The notes under the pieces were generated by a model. The model was not told the origin of the DNA. It did no database searches and saw only the letters and a program-made list of their open reading frames with translations. A stretch of DNA of 29,242 nucleotides. Source: a virus. The first letter of the stretch is position 1; every line of letters begins with the position of its first letter. The stretch is from the IMG/VR virus record IMGVR_UViG_3300025118_000098, positions 1 to 29,242 of that record. One strand, written 5' to 3'. The position numbers and the translations under genes are program-made. Positions 17,118-23,470 of this stretch are shown here, piece by piece.

Positions 17118-18042
17118 GAATTTTTGGAATAAGATAATATTTGTAATCAAAGGTAGGAAATTAAAACTACCTACCGTTAAGATGCCGTCCGTAAAGGCTC
17201 CAGAGATGGCGAATGTTGACACGCCTAAGATAGGTGGGTTGAAACTGCCTAAGTTCTCAGGGTTCAACCTTAAAGGCAAGACATCAGCTATCATCTTTGG
17301 CTCTATACTAGCCAGTACAGCACTTTTATCCCTAGCCATATACTTTTCTATAGCCGGTGTGGTTCAGGCACCTATGTATCCCGAATCAGGGATGTATGAT
17401 GTGGCTGGTACACAACAGCTAGGCTTTGTGGAGCTCACGGTAGGGGAAGAAATAAAGGATCAGACACAAACGCTACAGATTAACATAGGCGGCAGCATAG
17501 TAAGTGATTTAACTTTCAAAGATATGAATGTAGGGGCAGATAGTGGGGTTACATATGCTATACAGGTGGATAACACGGACGGAACTGGTGCTAAGATTCT
17601 ATGTGAGAATCTATTACTTCAAAATATAATCGCACCATCACTCAGATTTAATTCAAGTACCGCATATAATTTATATGTAAGTAGTACAGTAGCTGACGGA
17701 TTCTCAATTACACCCACGTTAAACTCAGACCCGGTTGACTACAGGTTCGGTTCAGATCGTGGTGCTCTGAGCGTGCCTGAAGCATCTGGGTCTGATGTTG
17801 ACCGCATAGTAGTGTCTACTGGTAGCAGTACATCTACGGTGGGTAACATCACGTTTGAGAATATACGAAGTAAGAACCCTATAGACATACAGGACATAGC
17901 CTGTAGTAACGTGACCATAAAGGACTTGATAATAGGGGACGGCACAGGTATAGATAGTGCCAGTTTCGTATTGGGAAGTACCGTTAAGACACGGTCACTT
18001 AGTTCTGTGGGGAATACTGAAAGGAATATAAGCGTGAAATGA
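17110..18042 (+). CDS. Membrane-anchored beta-rich protein of unknown function
   Basis: A 310-residue protein with a perfect AGGAGGT ribosome-binding site. Residues 1-57 are basic and Pro/Lys-rich, with a repeating LPxxKMPSVKAPE pattern. Residues 58-85 form one strong membrane helix (IIFGSILASTALLSLAIYFS). Residues 86-310 are beta-rich with short repeating units (LTFKDMNVGADSGVTYAIQV, ILCENLLLQNIIAPSLRF, NITFENIRSKNPIDIQDIAC, NVTIKDLIIGDGTG) like a small beta-solenoid. The positive N-terminal side predicts a cytoplasmic N-terminus and an exported C-terminal domain. It sits among holin-like genes. It could be a lysis or superinfection factor, or a virion-membrane component; none is proven. Confidence 0.68.
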   Translation: MNKNFWNKIIFVIKGRKLKLPTVKMPSVKAPEMANVDTPKIGGLKLPKFSGFNLKGKTSAIIFGSILASTALLSLAIYFSIAGVVQAPMYPESGMYDVAGTQQLGFVELTVGEEIKDQTQTLQINIGGSIVSDLTFKDMNVGADSGVTYAIQVDNTDGTGAKILCENLLLQNIIAPSLRFNSSTAYNLYVSSTVADGFSITPTLNSDPVDYRFGSDRGALSVPEASGSDVDRIVVSTGSSTSTVGNITFENIRSKNPIDIQDIACSNVTIKDLIIGDGTGIDSASFVLGSTVKTRSLSSVGNTERNISVK

Positions 18043-18314
18043 TATGGCGAAATATAGTCGTAACTGTGTACTTGATAATTTGCATATACGACTTTATGTT
18101 AGTGCCTATCTATTATGGGGTAGCAAGAATGGGATTAGATCTAGCTGATTATATGAGTCATCTACAGGAGATCGAAGATCCTATGGTGCAAATGGAATAC
18201 TTAAAAAAATTGGTTTCGCAGCATGAACCTAACACATTGAAGGGCGGTGGATTGTTTCACTTATCATTTGGTGCGATAATAACTGGAAGTGTATTTGGTA
18301 AAAATAAGGATTAG
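18039..18314 (+). CDS. Small membrane protein, holin-like (91 aa)
   Basis: The start overlaps the preceding stop as ATGA. Residues 5-30 form a membrane helix (IVVTVYLIICIYDFMLVPIY followed by YGVARM). This layout, an R/N-x-V helix ending in F-x-x-x-P, recalls phage 3TM-type holins of gene-transfer-agent and marine phages. A charged amphipathic middle (LQEIEDPMVQMEYLKKLV) and a weakly hydrophobic Gly-rich C-terminal stretch (FHLSFGAIITGSVFG) follow. I infer a holin or lysis accessory. The resemblance is from memory and one strong helix only. Confidence 0.6.
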   Translation: MIWRNIVVTVYLIICIYDFMLVPIYYGVARMGLDLADYMSHLQEIEDPMVQMEYLKKLVSQHEPNTLKGGGLFHLSFGAIITGSVFGKNKD

Positions 18315-18316
18315 AA

Positions 18317-18418
18317 ATGAAGAAGTTAGCAAAAGCATTAACGATAGTAGCAACAGGTGTAAGCACCTATGTATTGCTACGTAAGTACATAACAAAGAGG
18401 AGGGGTTACTATGTTTAA
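18317..18418 (+). CDS. 33-residue membrane-associated peptide
   Basis: A short gene two bases after the previous stop, with AAGGA upstream of the ATG. The peptide MKKLAKALTIVATGVSTYVL has a basic start and a hydrophobic core, then ends LRKYITKRRGYYV. It overlaps the next start by 8 bases. It could be a tiny single-pass or membrane-bound peptide, or a leader that couples translation of the next gene. Only its context and composition support it. Confidence 0.5.
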   Translation: MKKLAKALTIVATGVSTYVLLRKYITKRRGYYV

Positions 18419-18596
18419 GGCAATCAAGTTAGCATTGAAGTACAAGGATTTGTTGGAGCCGGCAATCGAAATGATTACGGTAGTTCAGAATTCTGTGAGT
18501 GACGGCCAACTCTCTAAGAAAGAGAAGTCAGCCATCATGTCACAGATGTGGGTCATCATTAAAAAGGTTCAGTTAATTAAGCAGAAAGCCTCTTAA
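18411..18596 (+). CDS. Last rightward gene, small helical hypothetical protein
   Basis: A 61-residue basic, helical protein (MFKAIKLALKYKDLLEPAIE, then a TVVQNSVSDGQLSKKEKSA linker and a helix IMSQMWVIIKKVQLIKQK). It has a strong GAGGAGGGG ribosome-binding site. Its last 24 bases overlap the 3' end of the leftward zinc-ribbon gene, so the two operons run into each other tail to tail. It may be amphipathic and membrane-associated. The family is not recognised. Confidence 0.62.
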   Translation: MFKAIKLALKYKDLLEPAIEMITVVQNSVSDGQLSKKEKSAIMSQMWVIIKKVQLIKQKAS

Positions 18597-18797
18597 CCCA
18601 TCCGGGTGGATGCTCATCTTTTTACTAATTGTACTAACAGGTTCGGCATAGCCTAATACTTTGGCATGTCCTAGTTCTTTAGTTCCGCCACATTGTAGGC
18701 AGGAATAATAGCAATAGCTTTTCTCGTCTTGCCTAAAGATTATATTCCCACCACATTTATTACAGTTCTTTTCTCTAATAACATAATCTGATCTCAC
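18573..18797 (-). CDS. Zinc-ribbon small protein
   Basis: A 74-residue protein with two knuckles, C12-x-x-C15 (NCNKCGG) and C33-x-x-C36 (SCLQCGG), a typical four-cysteine zinc ribbon, with one extra Cys at 29. The rest (AEPVSTISKKMSIHPDGLRG) is a short helical tail. The start is GTG and overlaps the upstream stop (GTGA), so translation is coupled to the HTH gene. Such ribbons in phages often bind nucleic acids or RNA polymerase; the partner here is unknown. It is the last gene of the leftward operon. Confidence 0.68.
   Translation of the reverse strand: MRSDYVIREKNCNKCGGNIIFRQDEKSYCYYSCLQCGGTKELGHAKVLGYAEPVSTISKKMSIHPDGLRGFLLN
18599..18623 (+). terminator. Weak candidate terminator at the convergence of the two operons
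   Basis: CATCC (18599-18603), loop GGGT, and GGATG (18608-18612) form a short 5-bp hairpin, followed after six bases by five T residues (18619-18623). It lies three bases past the + strand operon stop, inside the 3' part of the opposing gene. The stem is short, so this is a weak call. Confidence 0.3.
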
Positions 18798-18997
18798 TTA
18801 GAATCTCCTATCATGTTGTCCTCGTATTCCTCTACCCAGGACAGATTGATAAGCCATCGTTCCCCAATCTTGTTTGCAGGTATGTCTCCAGACTTGCATT
18901 TCTTCCAGATGAAATGTCGAGAGCATCCCCATCGGTCAACGAGGTCTTTGATACTGATTAATTTTTGTTTGGGTGGTTGTTCATTTTCTTTATTCAT
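18794..18997 (-). CDS. Small helix-turn-helix DNA-binding protein (excisionase/MerR-like HTH_17 type)
   Basis: A 67-residue protein with an N-terminal charged lead and a compact winged HTH at residues 12-60: LISIKDLVDRWGCSRHFIWK, then KCKSGDIPANKIGERWLINL. The pattern 'ish-x-x-x-L-A-x-x-x-x-V-S-x-x-x-I-x-x-x-x-x-x-G-x-I-P-x-x-x-x-G-x-x-W-x-I' is that of excisionase-type DNA-binding domains. There is a good AAGGAG ribosome-binding site, and the gene begins two bases before the RusA stop ends. No integrase is visible in the window, so this is more likely a regulator or replication factor than a true excisionase. Confidence 0.75.
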   Translation of the reverse strand: MNKENEQPPKQKLISIKDLVDRWGCSRHFIWKKCKSGDIPANKIGERWLINLSWVEEYEDNMIGDSK

Positions 18998-19396
18998 TTA
19001 GAATCTCCTTCTTTTTTTAGTTACTGTGAATACCATCTTTGCTTCTTCTCCAAATCGATAGACCAACTCATAGCGTAGGCGTACTGCGGTATCATCTACA
19101 AGCACACCCCCATCTACAAGTCCGTCTATGTATGGCTTGGCTGATGCCAATAAGTTATCCATGTCTCTGTTCTTTCTCTGTCTATCCTTGAAACCTGCAA
19201 CAAACTCTATCTTTAATATCGCAGCTTCATAGGGTTCGTTTGGTATATGTACTGGATTGTCCTTATCTTTAAGGGCAGCCATCATGATGTCTCTAGCGTT
19301 TCTCTTTGCCTCTGACTTCTTACCCCAATGCACACGAGCATTAGGGTTAAGGTCAAAGCTTGGTAAGTGAGGTATCTCTACTATTGTTTTCATCAT
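18998..19396 (-). CDS. rusA: RusA-family Holliday junction resolvase
   Basis: A 132-residue protein with the RusA pattern: N-terminal PSFDLNPNARVHWGKKSEAK, then a beta strand, then RDMDNLL (D78, D80) with K87 and DGLVDGGVLVDDTA (D91, D101/D102). RusA uses an Asp triad to cut four-way DNA junctions, which fits this length and motif order. The two adjacent ATGs (19396 and 19393) both follow AAGGAG; the second is better spaced. The start overlaps the upstream stop. Neighbouring RecA-like ATPase and RecB-like nuclease genes make it part of a recombination/replication set that resolves branched DNA before packaging. Confidence 0.85.
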   Translation of the reverse strand: MMKTIVEIPHLPSFDLNPNARVHWGKKSEAKRNARDIMMAALKDKDNPVHIPNEPYEAAILKIEFVAGFKDRQRKNRDMDNLLASAKPYIDGLVDGGVLVDDTAVRLRYELVYRFGEEAKMVFTVTKKRRRF

Positions 19397-19656
19397 TCTC
19401 CTTCCACGAGGATAATACCAACTGCATCATCATCATCCTTTTTCCAATCTTTATCTATCTTAGGAAATAGACGGCCAGAAAGATCACGTACTTTATCTAT
19501 ATGACCACCCCATACAAGTTCATCTAACAAACCATGTATTTCCTTAGCATCTTTAGCTAGCATATTAAAATGATCTTTCAATTCATCAAGAGTCATACTC
19601 TTTTGCCAATCTTCTGGCAAACCAAACCTTTTGTATCCTTTTATTTTAATTACCAT
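19393..19656 (-). CDS. Hypothetical protein between ATPase and resolvase genes
   Basis: An 87-residue protein starting with a short strand (MVIKIKGYKRFGLPEDW), then helices with heptad-like Leu/Ala positions (LDELKDHFNMLAKDAKEIHG) and an acidic end (DWKKDDDDAVGIILVEGE). It has an AAGGAG ribosome-binding site and overlaps the ATPase stop by seven bases and the RusA start by four. The family is not recognised. Its position suggests a replication or recombination accessory. The gene is compact, with no Cys residues. Confidence 0.65.
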   Translation of the reverse strand: MVIKIKGYKRFGLPEDWQKSMTLDELKDHFNMLAKDAKEIHGLLDELVWGGHIDKVRDLSGRLFPKIDKDWKKDDDDAVGIILVEGE

Positions 19657-20921
19657 GCGGGCTCCTTATCTTTGTATTTATATTCTCCAGTACCTGCCTT
19701 CTCCCAATACCCATCCTTGTCTACGTTCTCTGATAGCCTGGCCCTAACTGTGCCGGGTCTAGACCCACAGGCTTCTGCTATATCTTCAACAGATATGGCC
19801 TGGTACTGTCCGGTTGGCTCAATCTGGTCACTTAAGAATATCTTTATTCTTTCTACCAATGGTAGTGCGGCTCTAGTATCTGCATCTTCTGTTACGTCTG
19901 CCTGTTCTACCTTGACAGACTGAACAATCTCGTTGGCATCTTCTTCAAAGATAAACTCTAGGGCAAAAGGCTGATGCTTCTTACTCATGTTTGTTTTCCT
20001 ATGATAGAAGCCTATCCTGAGTTTGTTGTCTGCTATAGTCTTGCTTGCCCTCATCTCCCACACATTACGTGCTTCAGCTACGGTGTACGTACTACCTATA
20101 GGGCCTATGGCTGACTGCTTGGCAACGTGGTCAATCACTATGGATGTGATCCTAAGTGAGCGTATGGAGTTGAATAGCTGTACGGTAGTATCAGCTTCAT
20201 TGATGCGACCACCTACGGCTGCACCCTTACTGTCTACTATAATCATGTCAGCTTTCTCATCTGCTATACGCTTGGCTATGGTATGTACGTTGTCATTGAA
20301 CGGCCCATCCATATACTGGTAGCATAGTTCGGGAGTCTCTATGCCTAGACCGGAAGCCAGTGCCTTGAGTCGTTCATCTAAGTTTTGTTCACCGTCTTCC
20401 CAGTCCAGGTATAGTATCTTCCCCTTGAGGGGGGTCAGGCCTACGGCTGATATCTCCTCAGTAATCAGCAAAGACAGAAAGAGAGACACGTAGCTTTTAC
20501 CTATCCCTGATTCTCCATATAGTATTAAGGGTACATCTCTTCTAATCAAAGGGTGCAGAAGATAGGGTACTTCCTTGCGTGGTTCTAGTTTACCTATCTT
20601 CACTAAGGGGTGACCCTCTCTATGCTTCCTCATGCTCTTAACACATACATATTCGATAATTGATTCCCAGTCCGGGGTATCGAGTCTTGCTTTAAGTATC
20701 TTTGCTATCTCTGATTTAGATCTAGCAGAAGACATGTTCTGTCGTTGGGTTATTATGTGTGAGTTACTTAGGTCAACATATTTGGTAGGGTCTGCTACCA
20801 CTGTCATGTCTCCCATAAGGTTGCCATCTCTTTCCCGGAATTTCTCCATTGTTATAGAGATGCCTTCATCCTCAAACTCATACTTATGATACCCAACCAT
20901 TAAGGTTTCTTTTATACTCAT
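19650..20921 (-). CDS. RecA-like/AAA_25 P-loop ATPase, probable RepA-type helicase
   Basis: A 423-residue ATPase. Residues 1-120 are an N-terminal region of unknown fold. Walker A is GESGIGKS (136-143). KILYLDWEDGEQNLDERL (about 168-185) is the RepA-type strand after the P-loop, and ADMIIVDSKG (about 214-223) is Walker B with D220. IVIDHVAK (251-258) includes the sensor His. The C-terminal ~45 residues are a winged-helix/HTH-like domain (AISVEDIAEACGSRPGTVRA). This matches RepA/DnaB-like replicative helicase-type ATPases seen in phages and plasmids, suggesting a role in unwinding or loading at replication. The ATGA overlap with its upstream gene shows tight coupling. No primase domain is fused. 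Confidence 0.75.
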   Translation of the reverse strand: MSIKETLMVGYHKYEFEDEGISITMEKFRERDGNLMGDMTVVADPTKYVDLSNSHIITQRQNMSSARSKSEIAKILKARLDTPDWESIIEYVCVKSMRKHREGHPLVKIGKLEPRKEVPYLLHPLIRRDVPLILYGESGIGKSYVSLFLSLLITEEISAVGLTPLKGKILYLDWEDGEQNLDERLKALASGLGIETPELCYQYMDGPFNDNVHTIAKRIADEKADMIIVDSKGAAVGGRINEADTTVQLFNSIRSLRITSIVIDHVAKQSAIGPIGSTYTVAEARNVWEMRASKTIADNKLRIGFYHRKTNMSKKHQPFALEFIFEEDANEIVQSVKVEQADVTEDADTRAALPLVERIKIFLSDQIEPTGQYQAISVEDIAEACGSRPGTVRARLSENVDKDGYWEKAGTGEYKYKDKEPAW

Positions 20922-21157
20922 ACGTCTATTCCTTTAAAGGTTTGTTTATCTTCTCTTGGCTTGGGTGGTATGTACTTCTTCTGTTCCTTATGTATGTTCA
21001 TCTCCAGAGTACCTTCTTCAGTAGATAACTTACTGACTAGATCCTCTAAAGCGTTAGCGATGCGTGCTGCCTGCTGCCTAGAATGACAACCCCCACACCA
21101 TAAGGAAGTGTGGGGATAGTCTAGTTCAGGACAGGAGTTTACTCTGTCGTTATGCAT
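20918..21157 (-). CDS. Small Cys/His protein upstream of the ATPase
   Basis: I choose the ATG at 21157 over an earlier one at 21196, because an AAGG ribosome-binding site sits just upstream and the earlier start would run deep into the nuclease gene. This gives 79 residues. It has a Cys/His cluster, SCPELDY then LWCGGCHSRQQAA (C8, C22, C25, H26), that could bind zinc. A helix and basic tail (EQKKYIPPKPREDKQTFKG) follow. It overlaps the nuclease stop by eight bases. Function unknown; a replication accessory is plausible. Confidence 0.6.
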   Translation of the reverse strand: MHNDRVNSCPELDYPHTSLWCGGCHSRQQAARIANALEDLVSKLSTEEGTLEMNIHKEQKKYIPPKPREDKQTFKGIDV

Positions 21158-22091
21158 TGGATACCTTCTTCTTTCTTTCCTTCTTGTCGAACACACTATA
21201 GGAAAGTTGAGTATACAATGAACACATTGTATTGAATACCAACGCTGGTTTTTCCCAATCGGTTATAGTCTTTACCTCAAACTCCTCATCAGTCTTGGAT
21301 AGCCTGACAACTGCACCTGATATACCACCGTATATGTCAGCCAGTTGTTTGTTGCCGTTCCATATAGAATGACAGTAAGCAGCTACTTGGTATCCAGCCT
21401 CATCATATATACCTGAGCCTGTCTTCCAATCAAACACTACTAACTTGTGATCAGGTGTAAGTCCAACTGCATCTACTGTACCTGCATAAAGAGGTAGATT
21501 GAATTTCTTAGCACCCGGAACAGCCGGGTCTGGAACATATCCGTCTATGTAGGTAGCAAACTCTGTCTCAAGGAACACCATGTCCGGGTAGTTAGCCGTG
21601 ATAAACACTAGCCAATTATCAAACGCCTTTGCCACCTCAGTATGCAAAGACAAAGCATCGGGGCGAAGTTGATACATTTCCTCTCCAACTTCTGACCATT
21701 CGGTATAGGGGTTGTCCATCTTGTACCTGATTGCTTTGTTAATTAGGTCATGTGCTTGAGTACCTATCTTACCCGCATGTTTGAACTCTTCACTCGGTGC
21801 AGACTTGATATCCTTTATGAACTCATCTACTGGAGTATCATGTCTTGGCTTGTATTCGTTTTTCCAATGTTCTCCTGCCTTCTCGGCTACCTTCTTTGCA
21901 TACCATTGGGGTAGTGCATGTTTAACTGTAGTGTAGGATAGTATGTGTGTAACAGAAGGATACATTGCTACTGCACCTTCTAGTTCATACCCCCTACCTG
22001 CACCACGTTTACTTGTTACTCTCGTCATGTAGGTTTCTCTCGATATATCTTTACGAGGCCAAACCTTTATCATCTCTCGTGTTTCTTCCAT
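21150..22091 (-). CDS. PD-(D/E)XK exonuclease, RecB/Cas4-like family
   Basis: A 313-residue protein with the full set of RecB-type motifs: YPSVTHILSY (44-53), GTQAHDLINKA (110-120), ETEF (165-168), GTVDAVG (204-210, D207) and VVFDWKTGSG (about 218-227, D221 and K223). It then has YQVAAYCHSIW (234-244), the Q/Y motif of this family. These nucleases cut DNA ends in recombination or repair. Here it sits between a possible ssDNA-binding protein and the ATPase/RusA, like lambda-exo style phage recombination modules. Motifs and spacing are clear; there are no Cas4 cysteine clusters for an iron-sulfur centre, so a plain RecB-like exonuclease is preferred. It starts after CAGGAG with a long spacer. 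Confidence 0.82.
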   Translation of the reverse strand: MEETREMIKVWPRKDISRETYMTRVTSKRGAGRGYELEGAVAMYPSVTHILSYTTVKHALPQWYAKKVAEKAGEHWKNEYKPRHDTPVDEFIKDIKSAPSEEFKHAGKIGTQAHDLINKAIRYKMDNPYTEWSEVGEEMYQLRPDALSLHTEVAKAFDNWLVFITANYPDMVFLETEFATYIDGYVPDPAVPGAKKFNLPLYAGTVDAVGLTPDHKLVVFDWKTGSGIYDEAGYQVAAYCHSIWNGNKQLADIYGGISGAVVRLSKTDEEFEVKTITDWEKPALVFNTMCSLYTQLSYSVFDKKERKKKVSNA

Positions 22092-22094
22092 TGT

Positions 22095-22976
22095 TTATTT
22101 TTTCTCCTGTCTAAAATCTTCTGGTGGTTCTAGTCCTTCTTCTAATGCTTTATCTTTACATGTTTTAGCCGCCTTCATGTAACCGTTACCTGTTATGGAT
22201 ACGTAGTCTTCAAGTTCTTTAACACCCAACCATCTAACTACATCGTCCATAGACCATCCACACTTTTGCATGTATTCAACAAAGGATGATCTCGACTTGA
22301 GTTCCTTTGGTTGCTTGTAATCCCACTCAGCATTATCTAATGAGGATTCTTCTGGCTTATCGTCAGGTCTTATCTCTACTATCTTTGCACCTTGCTTGGA
22401 TGCTTCCTCTACTAGAGGTGAAGCTTTAAACCTACCGTAGAATACATCTAGTATCTTTGGATACAACAGACTTGCGTTATACACATGTTCCTCTAGAGTA
22501 TCTCCACTTGTTTGTTCAAAGGCTAACTTCAGGGCTATCTCCTGAACTATTATCCTATCCTTCTGACTAAGTTCTTCTTCCTTTATTAATCCAGTAGCTG
22601 ATGGTGCTTGTACTGTTGGCACTACCTTTGGCATGTCAGTGGCTACGCTGCTGGCGGATTTGACTGAGTCAAGGAAAGATTCTTTCTTTATGTTCCTTTC
22701 GTCAACCACACCCTCGAATATCGCTACGTTATACCAGAAGTCTGAAGGCCATGAGCCATCCTTACCATCCTTTAGGCTGCTCTGTACAAGTTTAACCTTG
22801 AACCTTGCACCAGACGTTGGATCACCCAATGCTTCAGCCTGTTCTGGTGTTAGGTGTAGGGGCATAGGCCAATCCTTTGTTATCCCCGGTACCATAGCAC
22901 GTATCATCACGCCACCGTCAGGTTTGTTAACCTTCTCTCTGTATTCTATTTCTATTGTTTGGTTTAGATCTACCAA
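22095..22976 (-). CDS. Hypothetical protein, possible OB-fold/ssDNA-binding role
   Basis: A 293-residue protein. I keep the TTG at 22976 because AAAGGAG lies at normal spacing before it and no ATG near it is better placed. The N-terminal ~90 residues are beta-rich and read like an OB fold (TIEIEYREKV, GGVMIRAMVP, GARFKVKLVQSSL, DFWYNVAIFEGVV). A linker follows, then helices. The C-terminal ~70 residues (SRSSFVEYMQKCGWSMDDVV) look like a small helical module with a VRWLGVKELEDY helix. Phage recombination clusters often include a ssDNA-binding partner of the exonuclease. That role is inferred from the fold pattern and position. Confidence 0.6.
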   Translation of the reverse strand: MVDLNQTIEIEYREKVNKPDGGVMIRAMVPGITKDWPMPLHLTPEQAEALGDPTSGARFKVKLVQSSLKDGKDGSWPSDFWYNVAIFEGVVDERNIKKESFLDSVKSASSVATDMPKVVPTVQAPSATGLIKEEELSQKDRIIVQEIALKLAFEQTSGDTLEEHVYNASLLYPKILDVFYGRFKASPLVEEASKQGAKIVEIRPDDKPEESSLDNAEWDYKQPKELKSRSSFVEYMQKCGWSMDDVVRWLGVKELEDYVSITGNGYMKAAKTCKDKALEEGLEPPEDFRQEKK

Positions 22977-23000
22977 TTTATTCTCCTTTACAACTTTATT

Positions 23001-23129
23001 TTATTTTGTTATCCTAATTAAAACACCATCACATCTCTCGTGATACATTTGGTGTTCTCCTTTGTTTGGGGAGCAGTAGTTTTCACCATGTTTTTCTACT
23101 GCTTCTCTATGTCTACTGTTCTTTTTCAT
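23001..23129 (-). CDS. 42-residue hypothetical peptide before the OB-like gene
   Basis: An open frame of 42 codons that begins inside the end of the HTH gene (17-base overlap) and stops 24 bases before the next gene. The peptide is MKKNSRHREAVEKHGENYCS, then PNKGEHQMYHERCDGVLIRI, then TK. It is basic, with two Cys (19, 33) and several His, so a metal site is possible. No good ribosome-binding site is seen before its ATG, but it fills an otherwise empty gap in a compact operon. It could be translated by coupling. Confidence 0.42.
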   Translation of the reverse strand: MKKNSRHREAVEKHGENYCSPNKGEHQMYHERCDGVLIRITK

Positions 23130-23349
23130 CTGGACTGGATATGTTAAACGCATCTCTGAATTTCTTTTTGTCAATAAAGTAGCGTTCCTTATCGTTTGAC
23201 TTGAACGACTGACTTCCAGGTATCTCGTTATCCTTGACCATCTTGTAGATGGTGGATCTACTTATACCCAGTATCTTTTGTATCGAAGCCAGATCAACGA
23301 ACAGTGACTTGGTATCATCCCATAGTTCTCTTCTTAAATCTTTTTCCAT
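23113..23349 (-). CDS. Small helix-turn-helix protein (excisionase-like), first gene behind a strong promoter
   Basis: A 78-residue protein with a HTH_17-type winged helix at about residues 16-65: LFVDLASIQKILGISRSTIY, then KMVKDNEIPGSQSF and ERYFIDKKKFRDA. Ends in an acidic tail. It has an AAGGAGGT ribosome-binding site and is the first gene after a perfect sigma70 promoter with a palindrome in its spacer, so self-regulation is plausible. Together with the other HTH protein at the far end of the operon it brackets the replication genes. No integrase is present; a transcription regulator or origin-binding protein is more likely than excision. Confidence 0.78.
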   Translation of the reverse strand: MEKDLRRELWDDTKSLFVDLASIQKILGISRSTIYKMVKDNEIPGSQSFKSNDKERYFIDKKKFRDAFNISSPDEKEQ

Positions 23350-23369
23350 ATTTACCTCCTTCTTATTGT

Positions 23370-23398
23370 ATTATAGTTTATATGTACATATGTGTCAA
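23370..23398 (-). promoter_or_regulatory. Perfect-consensus sigma70 promoter with operator-like palindrome
   Basis: On the - strand TTGACA (23398-23393), 17 bases, TATAAT (23375-23370), then an AAGGAGGT ribosome-binding site before the HTH gene. Both boxes match consensus exactly. The spacer contains the perfect palindrome TATGTACATA (23381-23390) and overlapping ACATATGT, a likely repressor site. It drives the leftward HTH/replication operon, starting about 12 bases upstream of the ribosome-binding site. Confidence 0.85.
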
Positions 23399-23402
23399 AC
23401 AT

Positions 23403-23443
23403 ATATATATTTACACTTCTTTCATGGAAGTGTAAATATATAT
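23403..23443. repeat. Inverted repeat with 17-bp perfect arms
   Basis: Arms 23403-23419 and 23427-23443 are exact complements around a 7-base loop (TTTCATG). The inner arm is TTTACACTTC, the outer part alternating AT. It lies between the 3' end of the 186-residue gene and the -35 box of the consensus promoter. It could end the upstream transcript, or bind a regulator as an operator; no T-run follows on either strand, so the operator reading is as likely. Confidence 0.7.
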
Positions 23444-23470
23444 GTATATAGTATATATATAATATACATA

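Noticed and set aside
21155-21196. Earlier start at 21196 for the small Cys/His protein
   Set aside because: It would overlap the nuclease gene by 47 bases with an Arg-rich shadow N-terminus; the ATG at 21157 has an AAGG site and the usual short overlap.
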